Shown here: positions 53,539 to 64,000 of the stretch, piece after piece
Numbering within the stretch: position 1 is the stretch's first letter
How the letters are laid out: each line of letters opens with the position of its first letter
DNA from: Tausonia pullulans
Taxonomy: Eukaryota; Basidiomycota; Tremellomycetes; Cystofilobasidiales; Mrakiaceae
Direction: 5' to 3'
DNA length: 64,000 bases
Assembly: GCA_951802195.1 (NCBI GenBank)
Contig: OX637622.1
Coordinates: 1 to 64,000, forward strand
The notes under the pieces: generated by a model
The model's database searches: none
The model's input: only the letters and a program-made list of their open reading frames with translations
Told to the model about the DNA's origin: nothing
Position numbers and translations under genes: made by a program

Positions 53539-55713
53539 TCACCAGCCGTCGCCACCCTTGCCAGACCGCTCTGCCTTCATCAGCCGTGCACTCGTCTCGT
53601 TCTGCAAGAAGAAAAGAGACATCAGTAACGAAACACACAACCATCGCTCCCCTCCAACCCCCGGGCCGGGGGACCAGGGCTAACTCACCTTCCGCTTGCT
53701 TCCCTTCGCATTTCCCGCCTTGTTGACACTCGCCTTGGCGTGATGTCTCGCCTCCGTTCGAGCGCGCTCACGGACGAGGTCGCCCGCGATCTGGGTGCGG
53801 ACGAGGTCCGACTCGGTGCGGTCTTGACGGGCGTTGGGGCGGGAAGACATGACGGAGGGGGTGACAGAGGCTGTCGGGGAAGGAGGGGAGGGATGGGTGG
53901 AGGGGAGAGGTGAGGTGAAGGAGAAGGAGACGCCGCCGGGGGCGGAGCTGTTTGGTGGTGGCGCGGAGGAGGAAGAGGAAGAAGGAGTGGGAGCGCATGA
54001 AGATGGAGGCAGATCAACGACGCTTCTCGGCGGAGACGTCGAGTAACCTCCTCCTCTGCCTCCAGCGATCGTCTGTGCGGCCGGGGCCGGAGCGAGCTCG
54101 TCGACGTCCGTGTTGGCGAGCGAGAGTCGGGAGAGGTACTCGGCCATCCTCGAATCGGCGGGGACGAGTCGAGGTGGGAGCTTCGGAGAGGAGGAACCAG
54201 CTGCAGCAGCGTCCTCCTCAGCAGCTTCACGAGCGAGCCGCTCAACTTCTTCAGCGCGCGTCTCGCCATCCTCCTCGTTCTCGCTTTCGTCGCCCTCCTC
54301 TTCGTACTCCTCGCTGTCGTCCTCCTCTTCGTCACTGTTCTCCTCATCGCCGTCGAGCTCCCCACTCTCCCTCAGTCCAGCCGTGTACGCCTCGAGCGTC
54401 TTCTCCTCGTGTTTGCCGAACCCGCTCGCTTCAACCTCGGCATCGAGTCGGAGCCGAGGGTGCGACTCGTCCTGGAGCGCGGCGGCGAACCGAGGGTAGA
54501 GCTTTGATTCGTAACGAAAGCGGCGGCGGAAGAAGGTGCGGATGCAGGCGACGTCGCGGTTGAAAAACCTAGCAGAGGGGAAGCGTTCAGACTCAGGATC
54601 GGTAGAACGTGGGAGAGCGCAGGACAAGAGACCCACCACTCGGCGTCGAGATGCCGCGTCGAGACCATCTGCGGGAAGTCGATGACGACGGGCTCGCCGT
54701 CCTCCCTCCGGATAAGAATGTTGAACTCGTTGAAGTCACCATGGATGAGGCCCGCTCGGGCGAACCGAACGAGGAGGTCCATCAGCTGTGAGTAGAGCCT
54801 GCCGACGTTGGGGTGTTCCGAGATCTGCCGCATAGGGACGGCGTCTTGGAGGGACATAAGGATGCAGTGGCGGGACTGGTCGATGGGGGTGGGGACGGGG
54901 AAGCCATTGGCGAAGAGGACCTGCAGACGAGACGAGTGAGCTCTAGCACAGTGTCACCCAACAGCACGATCAATGACTTACCCGAAGGAACGCCCACTCC
55001 TTCTGGGCCGCCAGACGTGACATGTACATCCAGCTGGCGGACTTGCGCTTGCCCATATAGTCACGCTTCTCCTTGATGGCACGGAAGGAGATCCGTCCGA
55101 GCCTGATGAAGCACGACGACGCGTCCGAAGCACGCGCGTCAGTCCAAGCTAGGGCACCTTCTCGTAACGTTTCGGACGCACCTGTGGATCTTGAGACACA
55201 TGTTGGCGCCCTCCCCATCCGCAACGATGTAGATGTCCGACTCCTTGCCGACGCCGATCTGGGAGCCGACAGAGGCGAGCGAGTCGCGCTTCGTCATGGC
55301 CTTGATGGCGAGAAAGTCATATCCTCCGTAAGTAAGCCTGTAGCCGTCGTCTATAGGAAGAGCACGCTGAGTCAGTCGACGACGAAGGAGGTGCAGAGGG
55401 AGAGCCAGCGCGAAGACCCACACTTGACATTCTGAACGCGCGCAATGAGGTTCCTCCTGGCCAGCTGGCCCATGAGCTTGTTGCCCCCACCGGATCGGAT
55501 CCCCGAGATCTGAGCGATCAGCGAGGCAGGGACGACTTCGTGGTTCTTGGAGCCCATTTCCGTCTGTAAGAGAGAAAGAGTAAGAGACGCGTGTGGGTGT
55601 GCGCTCAGCTCAGCGGGTGAGAAAGAGACCCAGGCAAGAACGACACGCACGGCAGTGAGGATGCGAAACTCATCGGCAGTGAGGAACCGCAGGTCCGAGG
55701 CGTCGAGTTTCAT
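53539..55713 (-). CDS. RIO2: RIO2 atypical protein kinase/ATPase
   Basis: Seven exons. It begins [20 protein letters not shown], the winged helix typical of Rio2, with [20 protein letters not shown]. The kinase domain has the P-loop [17 protein letters not shown], the lysine in [27 protein letters not shown], the catalytic loop [13 protein letters not shown] and the metal-binding [13 protein letters not shown] Glu/Asp-rich stretch and a Pro/Ser-rich tail follow. The last exon adds [20 protein letters not shown]; it lies past a perfect donor (GTGAGT), so the apparent stop at 53680 is intronic. Rio2 acts as an ATPase in the final cytoplasmic maturation of the 40S ribosomal subunit. All catalytic residues are present. 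Confidence 0.93.
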
Positions 55714-56472
55714 GGTGACGACGAAAACAAGGAGTAGCTGGTGGTGGTCAAAGAGGGAGGATTGCCCAGTTGTCCTCGGTTCGAACTTTTGGACCGGTGA
55801 GAAGGGTCGTGCGCGAGACGGGGCCAGCCGACGACGCGTGTCTCTCGTGTCGCTTGCCTTCCGTCTAACCGCTTCCAGTTCTGTTTGTGAGGCAACAGCA
55901 GATGTCAAAGCATACGAGAGCGAGTGGAGATCGAATAGAGAGAATGGTGAAAACCATCGAAGAAGGGAGAGACAAAAAAAAGTCAAACAAAAACAAAACC
56001 ACAAAAACAAAGACAAAAAATGAAAAGGATGAGAGAGTGGGGGGGGGGGGTAGGAGAAAGCGTAATAAGGCAAATGCAAGGTGAGAGGTCATGTAATGAT
56101 AAGAACCCATAGAAGAGAGAGTAAAACAAAAGGAAATGACGTGAGAGAGTCTCTATAAAGGCAGGCGAGAGAGTGGTGTGTGGAAAGAAGGGGGGGGGAG
56201 GCAGATGCTGTGAAAGAACGGAAAAGAGAGAAGTTGTCTAGGGAGTATGAAGAGAGAGAGAGAGAGGGAGAGAGAGAGAGAGAGGGAGAGAAAGAGAGTG
56301 AAGTGTCATGGCAGCGAAGAATGTAGGAGCGGACAGGCGAGAGTAGACTGCGTATGGATCGGTTCATCAGGAACGCTGCACACTGTGCGAGGAGGTGAAG
56401 TAAGACAAAAACCAACTCACAAACCAGAGCGACGAAGTAAGCAAGCAAGGATCGAGACGGCATTACCACTCT
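55714..56472. other. Intergenic with simple repeats
   Basis: Holds the RIO2 promoter side and a (GA)n microsatellite around 56249-56295, an A-rich block near 55970-56030 and a G10 run near 56041. No gene recognised. Confidence 0.4.
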
Positions 56473-57939
56473 TCAATCACCCATCTCGAAATCCCCACCG
56501 CCACCGCCACCGCCGAACGACGACCCTCCACGGACAACACTCGTGCTTCTCGACGGCGGTGGCGCCCACTGACCCCGGCCGTTCGTCTGCCCGCTAGCCG
56601 TCATGGTTGTGCCCCAGCCGCCCTGCTGGATCGACGTCGGGGACCCTACCCCGACGAGTCCGTCGCTGCCGTTGTGCTGGAGCTGCTGCTGCTGTGCGGC
56701 GGAGGCGCGCGTCTGGCTTCGCGTTTGCCGGGCAGACAAGTCTGGTAGGGGCGTCTGCGACGCTGGCGTCGGTGCGGGGGCAGGCGGCGGGAGGAAGGCC
56801 GAGTACGAGCCCGAGGTGGAGGAAGAGGTGGAGGAGGCGCCGGGATGATAATGACTGCCGTTGTTGCTGGCGAAAGAGGAGCCTGTTGCACCGCCGAAGC
56901 CACGCTCGGGTATGGGCCCTCGACCGCCCGAGGGCTGGTCAAAGGCGCGGTTCATCCAGCTGCCGGCCTGGCCGGGCGAGGGATGGGGCCCGCCGTTGGT
57001 GTTGGAAAACGACGCCGAGGACATGGTGAGCGACGACGGCGGCGCCGGAGGGGCGTTGAAGTAGGATGACGCGGGAGTCGGCTGGCCGGCGGGCGATGCC
57101 GCTGGCGGGAGGAAGAGAGTCTGGGAGAGGTGGGCCTGAGGAAGCACCAGGAGGGCGGAGCCCAGTCAGCATTGGCGATAAGCAGCGTCTCTGTCGGCGG
57201 GCGGAGCGGTCCCACAACGATGACGACGTCCCGTCCCACTCTCATCCACAGGCCGGAGGAGGGGGGAGGGGGGTGGAGAGGATGGGACGGCCGCTGACGA
57301 GTCGGCGGGTCCATCGAAGGGGAGGCCCGGGGAGAGCAGGGCTGGGCCAGCGACCCATGCTAAGCGAGGGAGAGCTCGGAGCCCGACATCTCTCCCTCTA
57401 GCACTCTTCTTCTCCGCCCCTGCAACAGCAGGTAGGCGAGCAGCCAAGGCAAGAGAGCGAACCGATCTGCAACGACGATAAGCCCCCCCTCTGGCCCCAC
57501 ACGCTCAGGTTCTCCCCCCGGTGACCTGGACCTGGCGTCCCTTGGAAATCGTGCCTTCCTCGCCTTCGTAGGATGGACAAGGCAGGAATCGCCGACAGAC
57601 TTCGTCCGACTTCCCGGTTGCACTACCCTCGCCTCACCCGTCCTCTGCCGCCTCAACCCGCCCATATGGCCCGCCCACATCGATGCCACCAGGAGCCAAC
57701 ACTCCCCGTCGGCAGGCGGGCCGTCTCCACACTCGAAGGCCGGCCCGGCGCACGCCGCGCGCTCTCCCACCGCCCTGCCTCCCTGCCTCGTCCTGCACAC
57801 ACACACACACACACACACCCTCCCTGTCGAAAGAACGCTGGGGACTCACGTGAAGCGCCTTGAGATCCATGGCCTCTTGCCCGATGGAGCCCGAGCCCTT
57901 GAGCGTCGCGCAAAGGTCGTCAAAGTCGATCGACGACAT
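56473..57939 (-). CDS. Unrecognised Gln/Gly/Ser-rich protein
   Basis: Two exons: 57939-57850 codes MSSIDFDDLCATLKGSGSIG then QEAMDLKALH, and after an intron of about 710 nt (donor GTGAGT, acceptor CTCAG) the second exon starts AHLSQTLFLPPAASPAGQPT and runs to 56473. The first 45 residues look like a compact conserved segment. The rest is disordered, rich in Ser, Gly, Pro and Gln, and ends FGGGGGGGDFEMGD. No domain is recognised. The intron is far longer than others here and carries a (CA)n repeat (57796-57819), so an extra small exon may be missed. Confidence 0.55.
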
Positions 57940-58919
57940 TTGGGAGGAAGGGGTGGAGTGGGCGCTGGCGGAGAGTGCTGCTGGCGGGCTGGCTCGGTGT
58001 CTGGCTCAATGGACGGCTGGAGGAGAGGACGGCGAGAGGCGGGAGGCGAGAGCGAGACAGATGGGTGGGTGTGGGTGGCTGGCGAGGAGAGGTGGATGGC
58101 CGCCAACGGCTGGCGGGTCTTGTCGCTGCTCCGTCTCAGCCTCGTGCGCGTGCGAACGCGCAAGCAGCCCAGTCCTGCCCGTGCTTCCCCGCCCGCCCGG
58201 GGCCGACGCTGCCCGCCTCAGGCCCACGTCTGCCCACGTCTGCCCTCGTTCCAGCGTGCTCCGGCCCGACTGGCCGAGTGCCCGCCCGCCAATATCCGCT
58301 GCGCGTCTTCGTCGGCACCACCTCGGCTCCACCTCGAGGCTTTCACAACACCAGAGCCAGCCTGGTCGTCGTGCCAACCCGTCCCCCCGAGGCATCGCGC
58401 TTGCCCATCCGCTCGGCTCTCTTAGACACCACAATCCCTTTCTCCCCACCCTCCCCTGCCTCCATCCCTCCCCGCTGGCTGACTGACCGTCTCCTCCTCT
58501 CCCCTTCCTCCACCTCCCCGCCTTGGCCCGCACTCCCCGCAATCTCCGCTCCCCTCCTCTCTCTCTCCTCGGTCTTTTTCTCTTCTGGCGGCCGTCCCCC
58601 TCCTGCCCTGCCCTGTGCTGTGCTGTGCTGTGCTTCGTTGGGCCCGTCCTTCCTCTTCCGGTTCGACCCGCCGTGATGATGGCGGAAGCAAACATAACCG
58701 CACCCGCACGCACGCACGCACGATCATCACCCGTTATCTTGTTGAGAGCACGTCAATGTCGTCGACGGTCTCATCCTCTCGTGTCGGCGGGGAGGGGAGT
58801 TGAGCCTGCGATCTCTCAGCTCGTTCTAACCCCGTACTCAGATAAGAGGTCGGAGCGCGCCTGGCAGTTCATCTTTCTCTCTCTCTCTCCTCTCTCTCTC
58901 TCTCCTCTCTCTCTCTCTC

Positions 58920-58952
<33 letters not shown>

Positions 58953-59418
58953 TGCTCTATCTCCGTCCTGCCCTGGCTCTTCCTCCCTCTCAATCCATCT
59001 GCGCTATCTCCCGCCCCTACGTCCCCTAGTCCTAAATGATGCATGACCTCCGTGCGAAAGTCACCGATCCGATGGATCCGGCCTTCCGGTCCGCCCTCCT
59101 CATTAATTAGGTCTCAGACACGTCCGAACGTTCCAACATCAGCCGGCCCGAAGGACCGGGTCCTCCCATCTGCCCTGTCTTACGATTCTGTTCTTTTCTT
59201 GGAGGGGCCGGCCATCTCTCTCTCTCTCTCTATTTCGTTCACACGCTAAGCCAGCACTCCATGAGAGGTGTCCTCACGGGTGGCAAGATCGCGAATCCAT
59301 TCGGACGAGCGGGGTCAGGAGAGGACGACGGCGCGATGACAAGCCGAGACGAAGGGGGGCTTGCGATCACTCGGAGAAAGATGAGCGTTGCATCTCGCAT
59401 GGGTAGGCAACGAACCCC
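57940..59418. other. Long CT-rich intergenic region
   Basis: 1.48 kb with a TCTCTC microsatellite (58876-58952), a TGTGC repeat near 58617-58632 and an ACGC repeat near 58708. Open frames on both strands are compositional. It likely holds the promoter of the unrecognised gene and the 3' UTR of the aminopeptidase gene. Confidence 0.4.
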
Positions 59419-62018
59419 TCAGTCGACCGTCAGCTCAAGGTCGAGCTTCCCGAAGCTCCCAAGGAATGCCCGCATGAACGCCACGTAGAGCGGGACGTCC
59501 TTGACAGCGGCCGTCTCACGGATCGAGTGCATCGAGAGCTGGGCCATGCCGCTGCGGGTTCGAAGGGAGGGGGCACGAGGCTGTGCGTCAGAAGGAAGGA
59601 AGGGGAGGAGGGGGAGGGGGAGGGGGAGGGGGGGAGAGAAGAAGAGGGAACGCACACGTCGGCGGTCCGGACGTTGGTCGAGAGGTGAGGGCCGACGGTC
59701 GAGCCGCAGCCCATCTTTAATAAAGGTGACATGTCAGCGCCTGACTTCGAATAGTGGATAGAGTTGGGCAGCAGAAGGGCGACGACTCACGTCGTTCCGG
59801 ACCTCAAACTCTTGAAGAGGAACGCCAGCGCTAAAAAGGAGTGAGTATCCGCGTTAGTGTCTTCGTCGTCACGAGACAACGGAAGAGCAAAAGCTCTCAC
59901 ATCTTGGCTGCCCGCCGGAGGAGGAAGGTCGTCTGGGCGTTGGAGGTGTACCTGAAGGGCGGTCATAACGCATCAACAAAGGGAGAACAAATGATGACAG
60001 GACGAGCGCGACAAACTTTTGGTTCGCGTTGGTCTTGATGATGGGTCCGCCGCCAAGGAGAGGCTGATGGAGCTCGTGGTGCTTCTCGAGGAAGTTCGGG
60101 TGGAGGCCGTGACCCCTGTTAACCATAAGGAAATGTGTTAGAGACAAGGAACTCAGAGACGAAGAAGCTCAGTCAGAATGGCACCCACATGTCGGCCGAC
60201 ATGAGGAAGCTCTTCGCGAGCGCCGCTTCCGGCGAGACGGGTGCGGCGTCCTTCTTGTTGCCCTGTGTTCACATAAGATCCCGTGTAGAAGACATTAGTC
60301 TCTGCGAGCCCCCAGAAGTCACGGGATAGACACGAACGATTCCGGCGGAAGTGAGCCGGGCAATGAGGTTCGGAAGCATGTTGGACTCGGCGCCGTGGTG
60401 GGAGACGGAACCGACCTCCTCGTTGTCAAAGAGAAGGATCGCTTGAGCCGTCGTCGGGAGCGACGTGTTGTCCGAAGAGGAGGCCTGGATAAGGGCCTCG
60501 GTTGCCGCGTAGGACGACATGAGGTTGTCCATTCGGGGCGCGAAGAGGAGCTCTTTGGCGAGACCGCCGACACAGGCCGGCTGGGTGTCATAGAGGCAGC
60601 TAAGTGGCGAAGCAGTCAGCGGGGCTCGAACACGATCACCATGACGCGCGACGCGCGACGCACAGTTCGAAGTCGTAGATGTCGTCAACGGCGCAGCCGA
60701 GCTCCTCAGCAAGGGCAAGCATCATGCCAGAGTGGTGCTTGCCCTGCATCTCAGGGGCACCGACGGCGCTCTCCTTCTTGTTGGCCTCGTCAGAGGTGGC
60801 CACGGGCGAGTTCAGCTGCTCGGTGATGAGGCCGAGAACGGGGTAGAATTGCTGTAACGATGGAGAGGGGGGTCAGACCTGCTTCTCCTCGTACACTCTC
60901 GCGAGATGGGAACATACAGTTTCCTTGTTGAATTCAAACTTGACGTTGGTGTTGGGGTCAAGGTGGGGAGCTGATGGACGAATCGGCGCGTCAACGATGC
61001 AGCTGAGTAATACAGGCAAGAAACCCACCAAGGGAGGGAATGCGAAGCAGCGGGCGGTCAATCTTGACGAGTTTGGAGATAAACTTGTCGTCTCCAGTCT
61101 GAACAACGACGCGTCCAGCAAGAGAAAGGTCGCCTGGAGGGGAAGCACCGCAGTCAGCAAACACACGCGCGAGTCTCATCGAATATGGGCGTAACGCAGC
61201 AGCACATACGGTCGTACCAGGTCCTCCAAAGGCCCTGAGAAAAAAAAAACAAGGCACATCAGCGCCTGTGCTCGCCGACACGACCGTGACAACGACAGAT
61301 CGAAGACGCACTCCTCCGTAAAGCTCGCAGGCGACCTGAAGGTAGCCGGCCTTCTCCTTCTTGCTGACAGGTCGGACTTTGAGGCAGCAGGAGTCGACGT
61401 GGGTGGCGATCATGCCGGCTCTGGAAAAGGGCAAGGGGAGCGAAATGAACGGAACATCAGCGACAGGGATGCGCGCGCGTGCTTGTCCGTCAACTCTCTG
61501 CTCTGACCCGTTGCCTGAGACAAAGCCCGGAGGGAGGTAGAAGGCACAAAGGGCCGACTGGTTCCTCGTGAAAAAGTAGCCCTTGCCCGGCTCGAGCTTT
61601 TCCCAAGAAGCCGTCTCGGAGACCTTCTCGAATCCGGCCGAGGTGAGGAGGGCGGACGATGTTGCGACGGCGTGGAAAGGCGTTGGCGAGGCATTGACGT
61701 AGGTCAGGAACGACGAGGCCGCCGCCTGGGCGGTCGAGGAAGCATCGAGACGGGCGGGCTGAGCGGCGGGGGCTGAAAGGCGAGAAAGGACGAAGCGAGG
61801 TCAAGCCAAAGAGAGAGAGGGGGCTCGTCGACACGTCAGCAACGCTCCTCGGTCGGATTGGAAGAGGGGAAGAGAGAGCGAGAGAGCGAGAGAGCGAGAG
61901 AGCGGGAGCGTGGGATGGGCGTCAGCCCGCGAGCCGGCGGGCATGCATCGAGGGGCTAATTAGTTCGAAGGGAAGGCAACCGACCTTTCTGGGCGTGAGA
62001 TGACATCTGGATTTGCAT
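59419..62018 (-). CDS. APE4: Aspartyl aminopeptidase (M18 family, DNPEP/Ape4)
   Basis: About ten exons. The start is at 62018 (MQIQMSSHAQK); a second Met at 62006 is possible. Early there is TYVNASPTPFHAV, typical of M18 enzymes. The first zinc ligand motif is AGMIATHVDSCCLKVRP, followed by YLQVACELYGG, LWRTWYDRDLSLAGRV, LFDNEEVGSVSHHGAESN with the two catalytic/ligand Glu, SADMGHGLHPNFLEKHHELH with ligand Asp and His, and MGCGSTVGPHLSTNVRTADV. It ends FLGSFGKLDLELTVD. The enzyme removes N-terminal Asp and Glu in the cytosol; in yeast Ape4 moves to the vacuole on starvation. All metal ligands can be seen, so it should be active. No signal peptide. Confidence 0.93.
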
Positions 62019-62833
62019 CGGGGTAGTTGGGGGTCAAGGAAAGAGAAGGACGGCGGTCGCCCTGCTTTGCCTCGCCAGAGCGAGCGGAAGAGCGTGAGGC
62101 AGCGCGTGGGTCGCCTCGCTCATGTCCGACATCGACACGTGACCTGTTTATTCTCTTTGCCCGTTCTCTGAACGGACAGCGGCAGTTGCCATCGAGACAA
62201 ATAACGCGCTGGTTGCGCGTAAAAGAGTGGAGAAAGGATGACACGTGAGTCAGTGATCTCTCGAGCGCGATCAGATGACACGGACGCGCCGCCACCGCGA
62301 CTTCACTGTGTTAGGTGCTGTATTCAGAGCTAGGTCTTGTCATACTCGCTCAAGACAACTAGGAGACAGATACGACGGTTGCCGGTAGACAAGTTTGAGA
62401 GGACGTCCGGGGATCTTCTTAATGAGGCAAGTACCATGCTCGTGCCCTGCTCCACTTGTGGTATTAAGTATGGCTTACACATGCCATCTTACGCTCTTCA
62501 ACTGTACGCCATATCAGTTGGGCTACCAAGCACTGGGGTTGGGTGTGAGCAGTATGTACAACGCGGGATCGGACAGTGCTCGCGTACGACGCGACTGGCG
62601 AGTTACGAATGTTTCGCCACCCCTATCGAGACTCCAGAAGTGGGAGGCAGGAACTAGAGACACCTGGTTATTGGGAGAAGACGGTCGTTATCGACAGCAA
62701 CATGATCGGCCTGAGCTCCGCCGAGCGCACGACGAAATAGGTGAGCATGTGCCCTCCACCAGGGTCTTGGTTCGTGTTCTCATTGCCATATGGTCCCTAT
62801 GAATTTTCCCAGTTGAGGGAAGATTTTAAAATG
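62019..62833. other. Intergenic, aminopeptidase promoter
   Basis: No gene recognised. Plus-strand frames at 62337-62802 have no domain and overlap each other. Confidence 0.35.
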
Positions 62834-62914
62834 TAATGGTGCCGGGAATTGAACCCGGGCCTAGTGCATGCTGTGTATGGCAAGCACCAATGATAGCCAC
62901 TTCACCACACCATT
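62834..62914 (-). tRNA. tRNA-Gly (anticodon GCC) with a 9-nt intron
   Basis: Read on the minus strand, the acceptor stem is AATGGTG/CACCATT with discriminator A. The anticodon stem is GGTGC/GCACT around the loop TTGCCAT, giving anticodon GCC, and a 9-nt intron follows position 37. The T arm is CCGGG-TTCAATT-CCCGG, a canonical eukaryotic B box. The short intron sits at the standard tRNA intron position. Confidence 0.85.
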
Positions 62915-63512
62915 GTCAGAATCTCAGATCCGTGCCTGAGATGATGTCAGCTCTGCAGCCATGGCCAGTATCATTCCTCCAGAATCATAAGTGCCTTCAC
63001 TTCGCCGACTAGCTACTTTAGTGAACGGTCTTGAATATCGAAGGTCATTCCCAGAGCTGTCTGGCAGCCGGCCCAGTTGCCGTGCTCATCACATCCTGCG
63101 TTTCGCACGTCTCAATGAATCGCAGCTCTTCAGTTGCTCACAAGATTGGCACGAAAACCTCATCAGCGAAGTCCAAGAGCAGGTGCGGCAGATAAAACCT
63201 TTTTTCAAAAACAAGAAAAAAAATTGCTTTATAGTCAATCATAGATCAGGCATAAAGGACGGCAGACCCTATGAAAGATGGTGAGAGGGAGGAGGGGGAG
63301 AGAGAAAATAGCTAGAGATCGAGGAAAGGGGGGGCGTACACCTGATTTTTTTTTGTATTTAAGTCATGAGTTATACGTAGAGAACGAGGTAACCCTATGA
63401 GAGATATCGAGTAGTAGCCAGACCTGAGGCCCTGACATTTCAATGGCAAGATCAAATCAAGAATTGTACTCTTACGAGTCGCCTTCCCAGCATCTGCTTT
63501 CACACTAAGCAC
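62915..63512. other. Spacer between two tRNA genes
   Basis: AT-richer than the core region, with an A-rich block at 63200-63230. No gene recognised. Confidence 0.4.
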
Positions 63513-63610
63513 GTTTGATTAGCTCAGGGGTAGAGCAACAGATTGCAAGCGTTTACATCAGTGAACAAGCTGTTCTCTGTAGGTCACTAGTTCAAATCTT
63601 GTATCAAACT
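63513..63610 (+). tRNA. tRNA-Cys (anticodon GCA) with a 26-nt intron
   Basis: Acceptor stem GTTTGAT/ATCAAAC, D arm TAGCTCAGGGGTAGAGCA with stem GCTC/GAGC, anticodon stem ACAGA/TCTGT around TTGCAA, and a 26-nt intron after position 37. The variable loop is AGGTC. The T stem ACTAG/CTTGT has one mismatch and the T loop is TTCAAAT. The D arm fits tRNA-Cys. The AT-rich stems and the T-stem mismatch leave some doubt about function. Confidence 0.65.
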
Positions 63611-63790
63611 TTCCTTTTGATTTATTGGTGGAGCTATTACTGGTATTATGTAGTCATGCATGACGACATCCATCGCCCTTGATGTCTGAATTCATGAGCC
63701 CTGACTTCTGCACACATTCTCCGATCAAACACTCGCCGCCTCTGAGCGGCGTGCTCCGGGAAGCATCGATGTTGTACTGAAATCGTCTAT

Positions 63791-64000
63791 ATCAGGATCC
63801 TGCGGACTCGCTACCTCAGCTCTGCTCCTAGCCACTTCCGCGTTGCGCACCTGCGCAGGGTGTTCCTAGCTTGCTCAGCATTCCCAATCATTCTTTCCTT
63901 CTTTCGCCGCATCGTCTCACGCTCCTCGCTTCGTTATACTACCTCTATCATCGCCCTCATATATCCCACAAACTTTACTGTCTCAACCTTCCCCCCTTGT
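63791..64000 (+). repeat. LTR (family 1), copy H, cut by window edge
   Basis: From ATCAGGATCCTGCGGACTCG it follows the 5' part of the family 1 LTRs (CTACCTCAGCTCTGC, CTTGCTCAGCATTCC, TCCCACAAACTTTACTG) to the last base. The first bases are ATCAGG rather than TGTCAGG. Whether a full element follows lies outside the window. Confidence 0.7.

Noticed and set aside
53680-54639. RIO2 stop codon at 53680
   Set aside because: The stop lies 3 bases into a GTGAGT donor; a downstream exon with a Gly-rich end joins in frame.
58523-59029. 168-residue plus-strand frame over the CT-rich region
   Set aside because: Composition comes from a TCTC microsatellite; no domain or splice support.

Overview
The window looks like nuclear DNA of a basidiomycete yeast, most likely of the Rhodotorula/Rhodosporidium type (Pucciniomycotina). 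It is GC-rich, and most genes are cut by many short spliceosomal introns of about 50-100 nt with GT...AG ends. The genes are fungal housekeeping genes, with intron-bearing nuclear tRNA genes and Ty3/gypsy chromovirus LTRs. The species is an inference; no marker gene fixes it.

Bases 1-19,600 are an accessory, transposon-scarred region. In order they hold the cut-off start of a membrane-anchored protein, a solo LTR, an F-box-like gene, and a displaced, decayed piece of 18S rRNA gene that carries a solo LTR of a second family. Next come a secreted RidA/YjgF imine deaminase and a secreted L-amino-acid oxidase (LAAO) in divergent orientation, with one promoter region of 0.8 kb between them. The LAAO gene is split in exon 3 by a whole-looking, very young Ty3/gypsy chromovirus with identical 358-bp LTRs and a 5-bp target duplication. 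More LTR pieces, an intronless TPR gene of bacterial type and an NAD(P)-binding epimerase-like gene follow.

Bases 20,000-62,000 are a dense run of conserved genes: RRP41 of the RNA exosome, a multi-pass membrane protein, an SOD-fold mitochondrial ribosomal protein, a CBF1/USF-like bHLH factor, an NHX-type cation/proton exchanger, a STYX-like pseudophosphatase, dihydrolipoamide dehydrogenase (LPD1), a UBP16/USP30-like ubiquitin hydrolase, a G-protein alpha subunit, an FG nucleoporin, a mitochondrial PDK/BCKDK-type kinase, a Gly/Ser/His-rich disordered protein, RIO2, an unrecognised Gln/Gly-rich protein and aspartyl aminopeptidase. Gene-poor stretches lie at 29.6-32.0, 48.6-51.6 and 57.9-59.4 kb. 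The right edge holds tRNA-Gly and tRNA-Cys genes, both with introns, and the start of another LTR.

The most interesting unit is the RidA-LAAO pair. LAAO makes unstable imino acids and H2O2 outside the cell, and RidA enzymes hydrolyse such imines to keto acids and ammonia. Here both proteins have signal peptides, both genes have their own TATA box, and two AGATAAG (GATA-factor) sites lie between them, which suggests an extracellular nitrogen-scavenging module under nitrogen control. In this genome copy the oxidase half has recently been broken by the retroelement.
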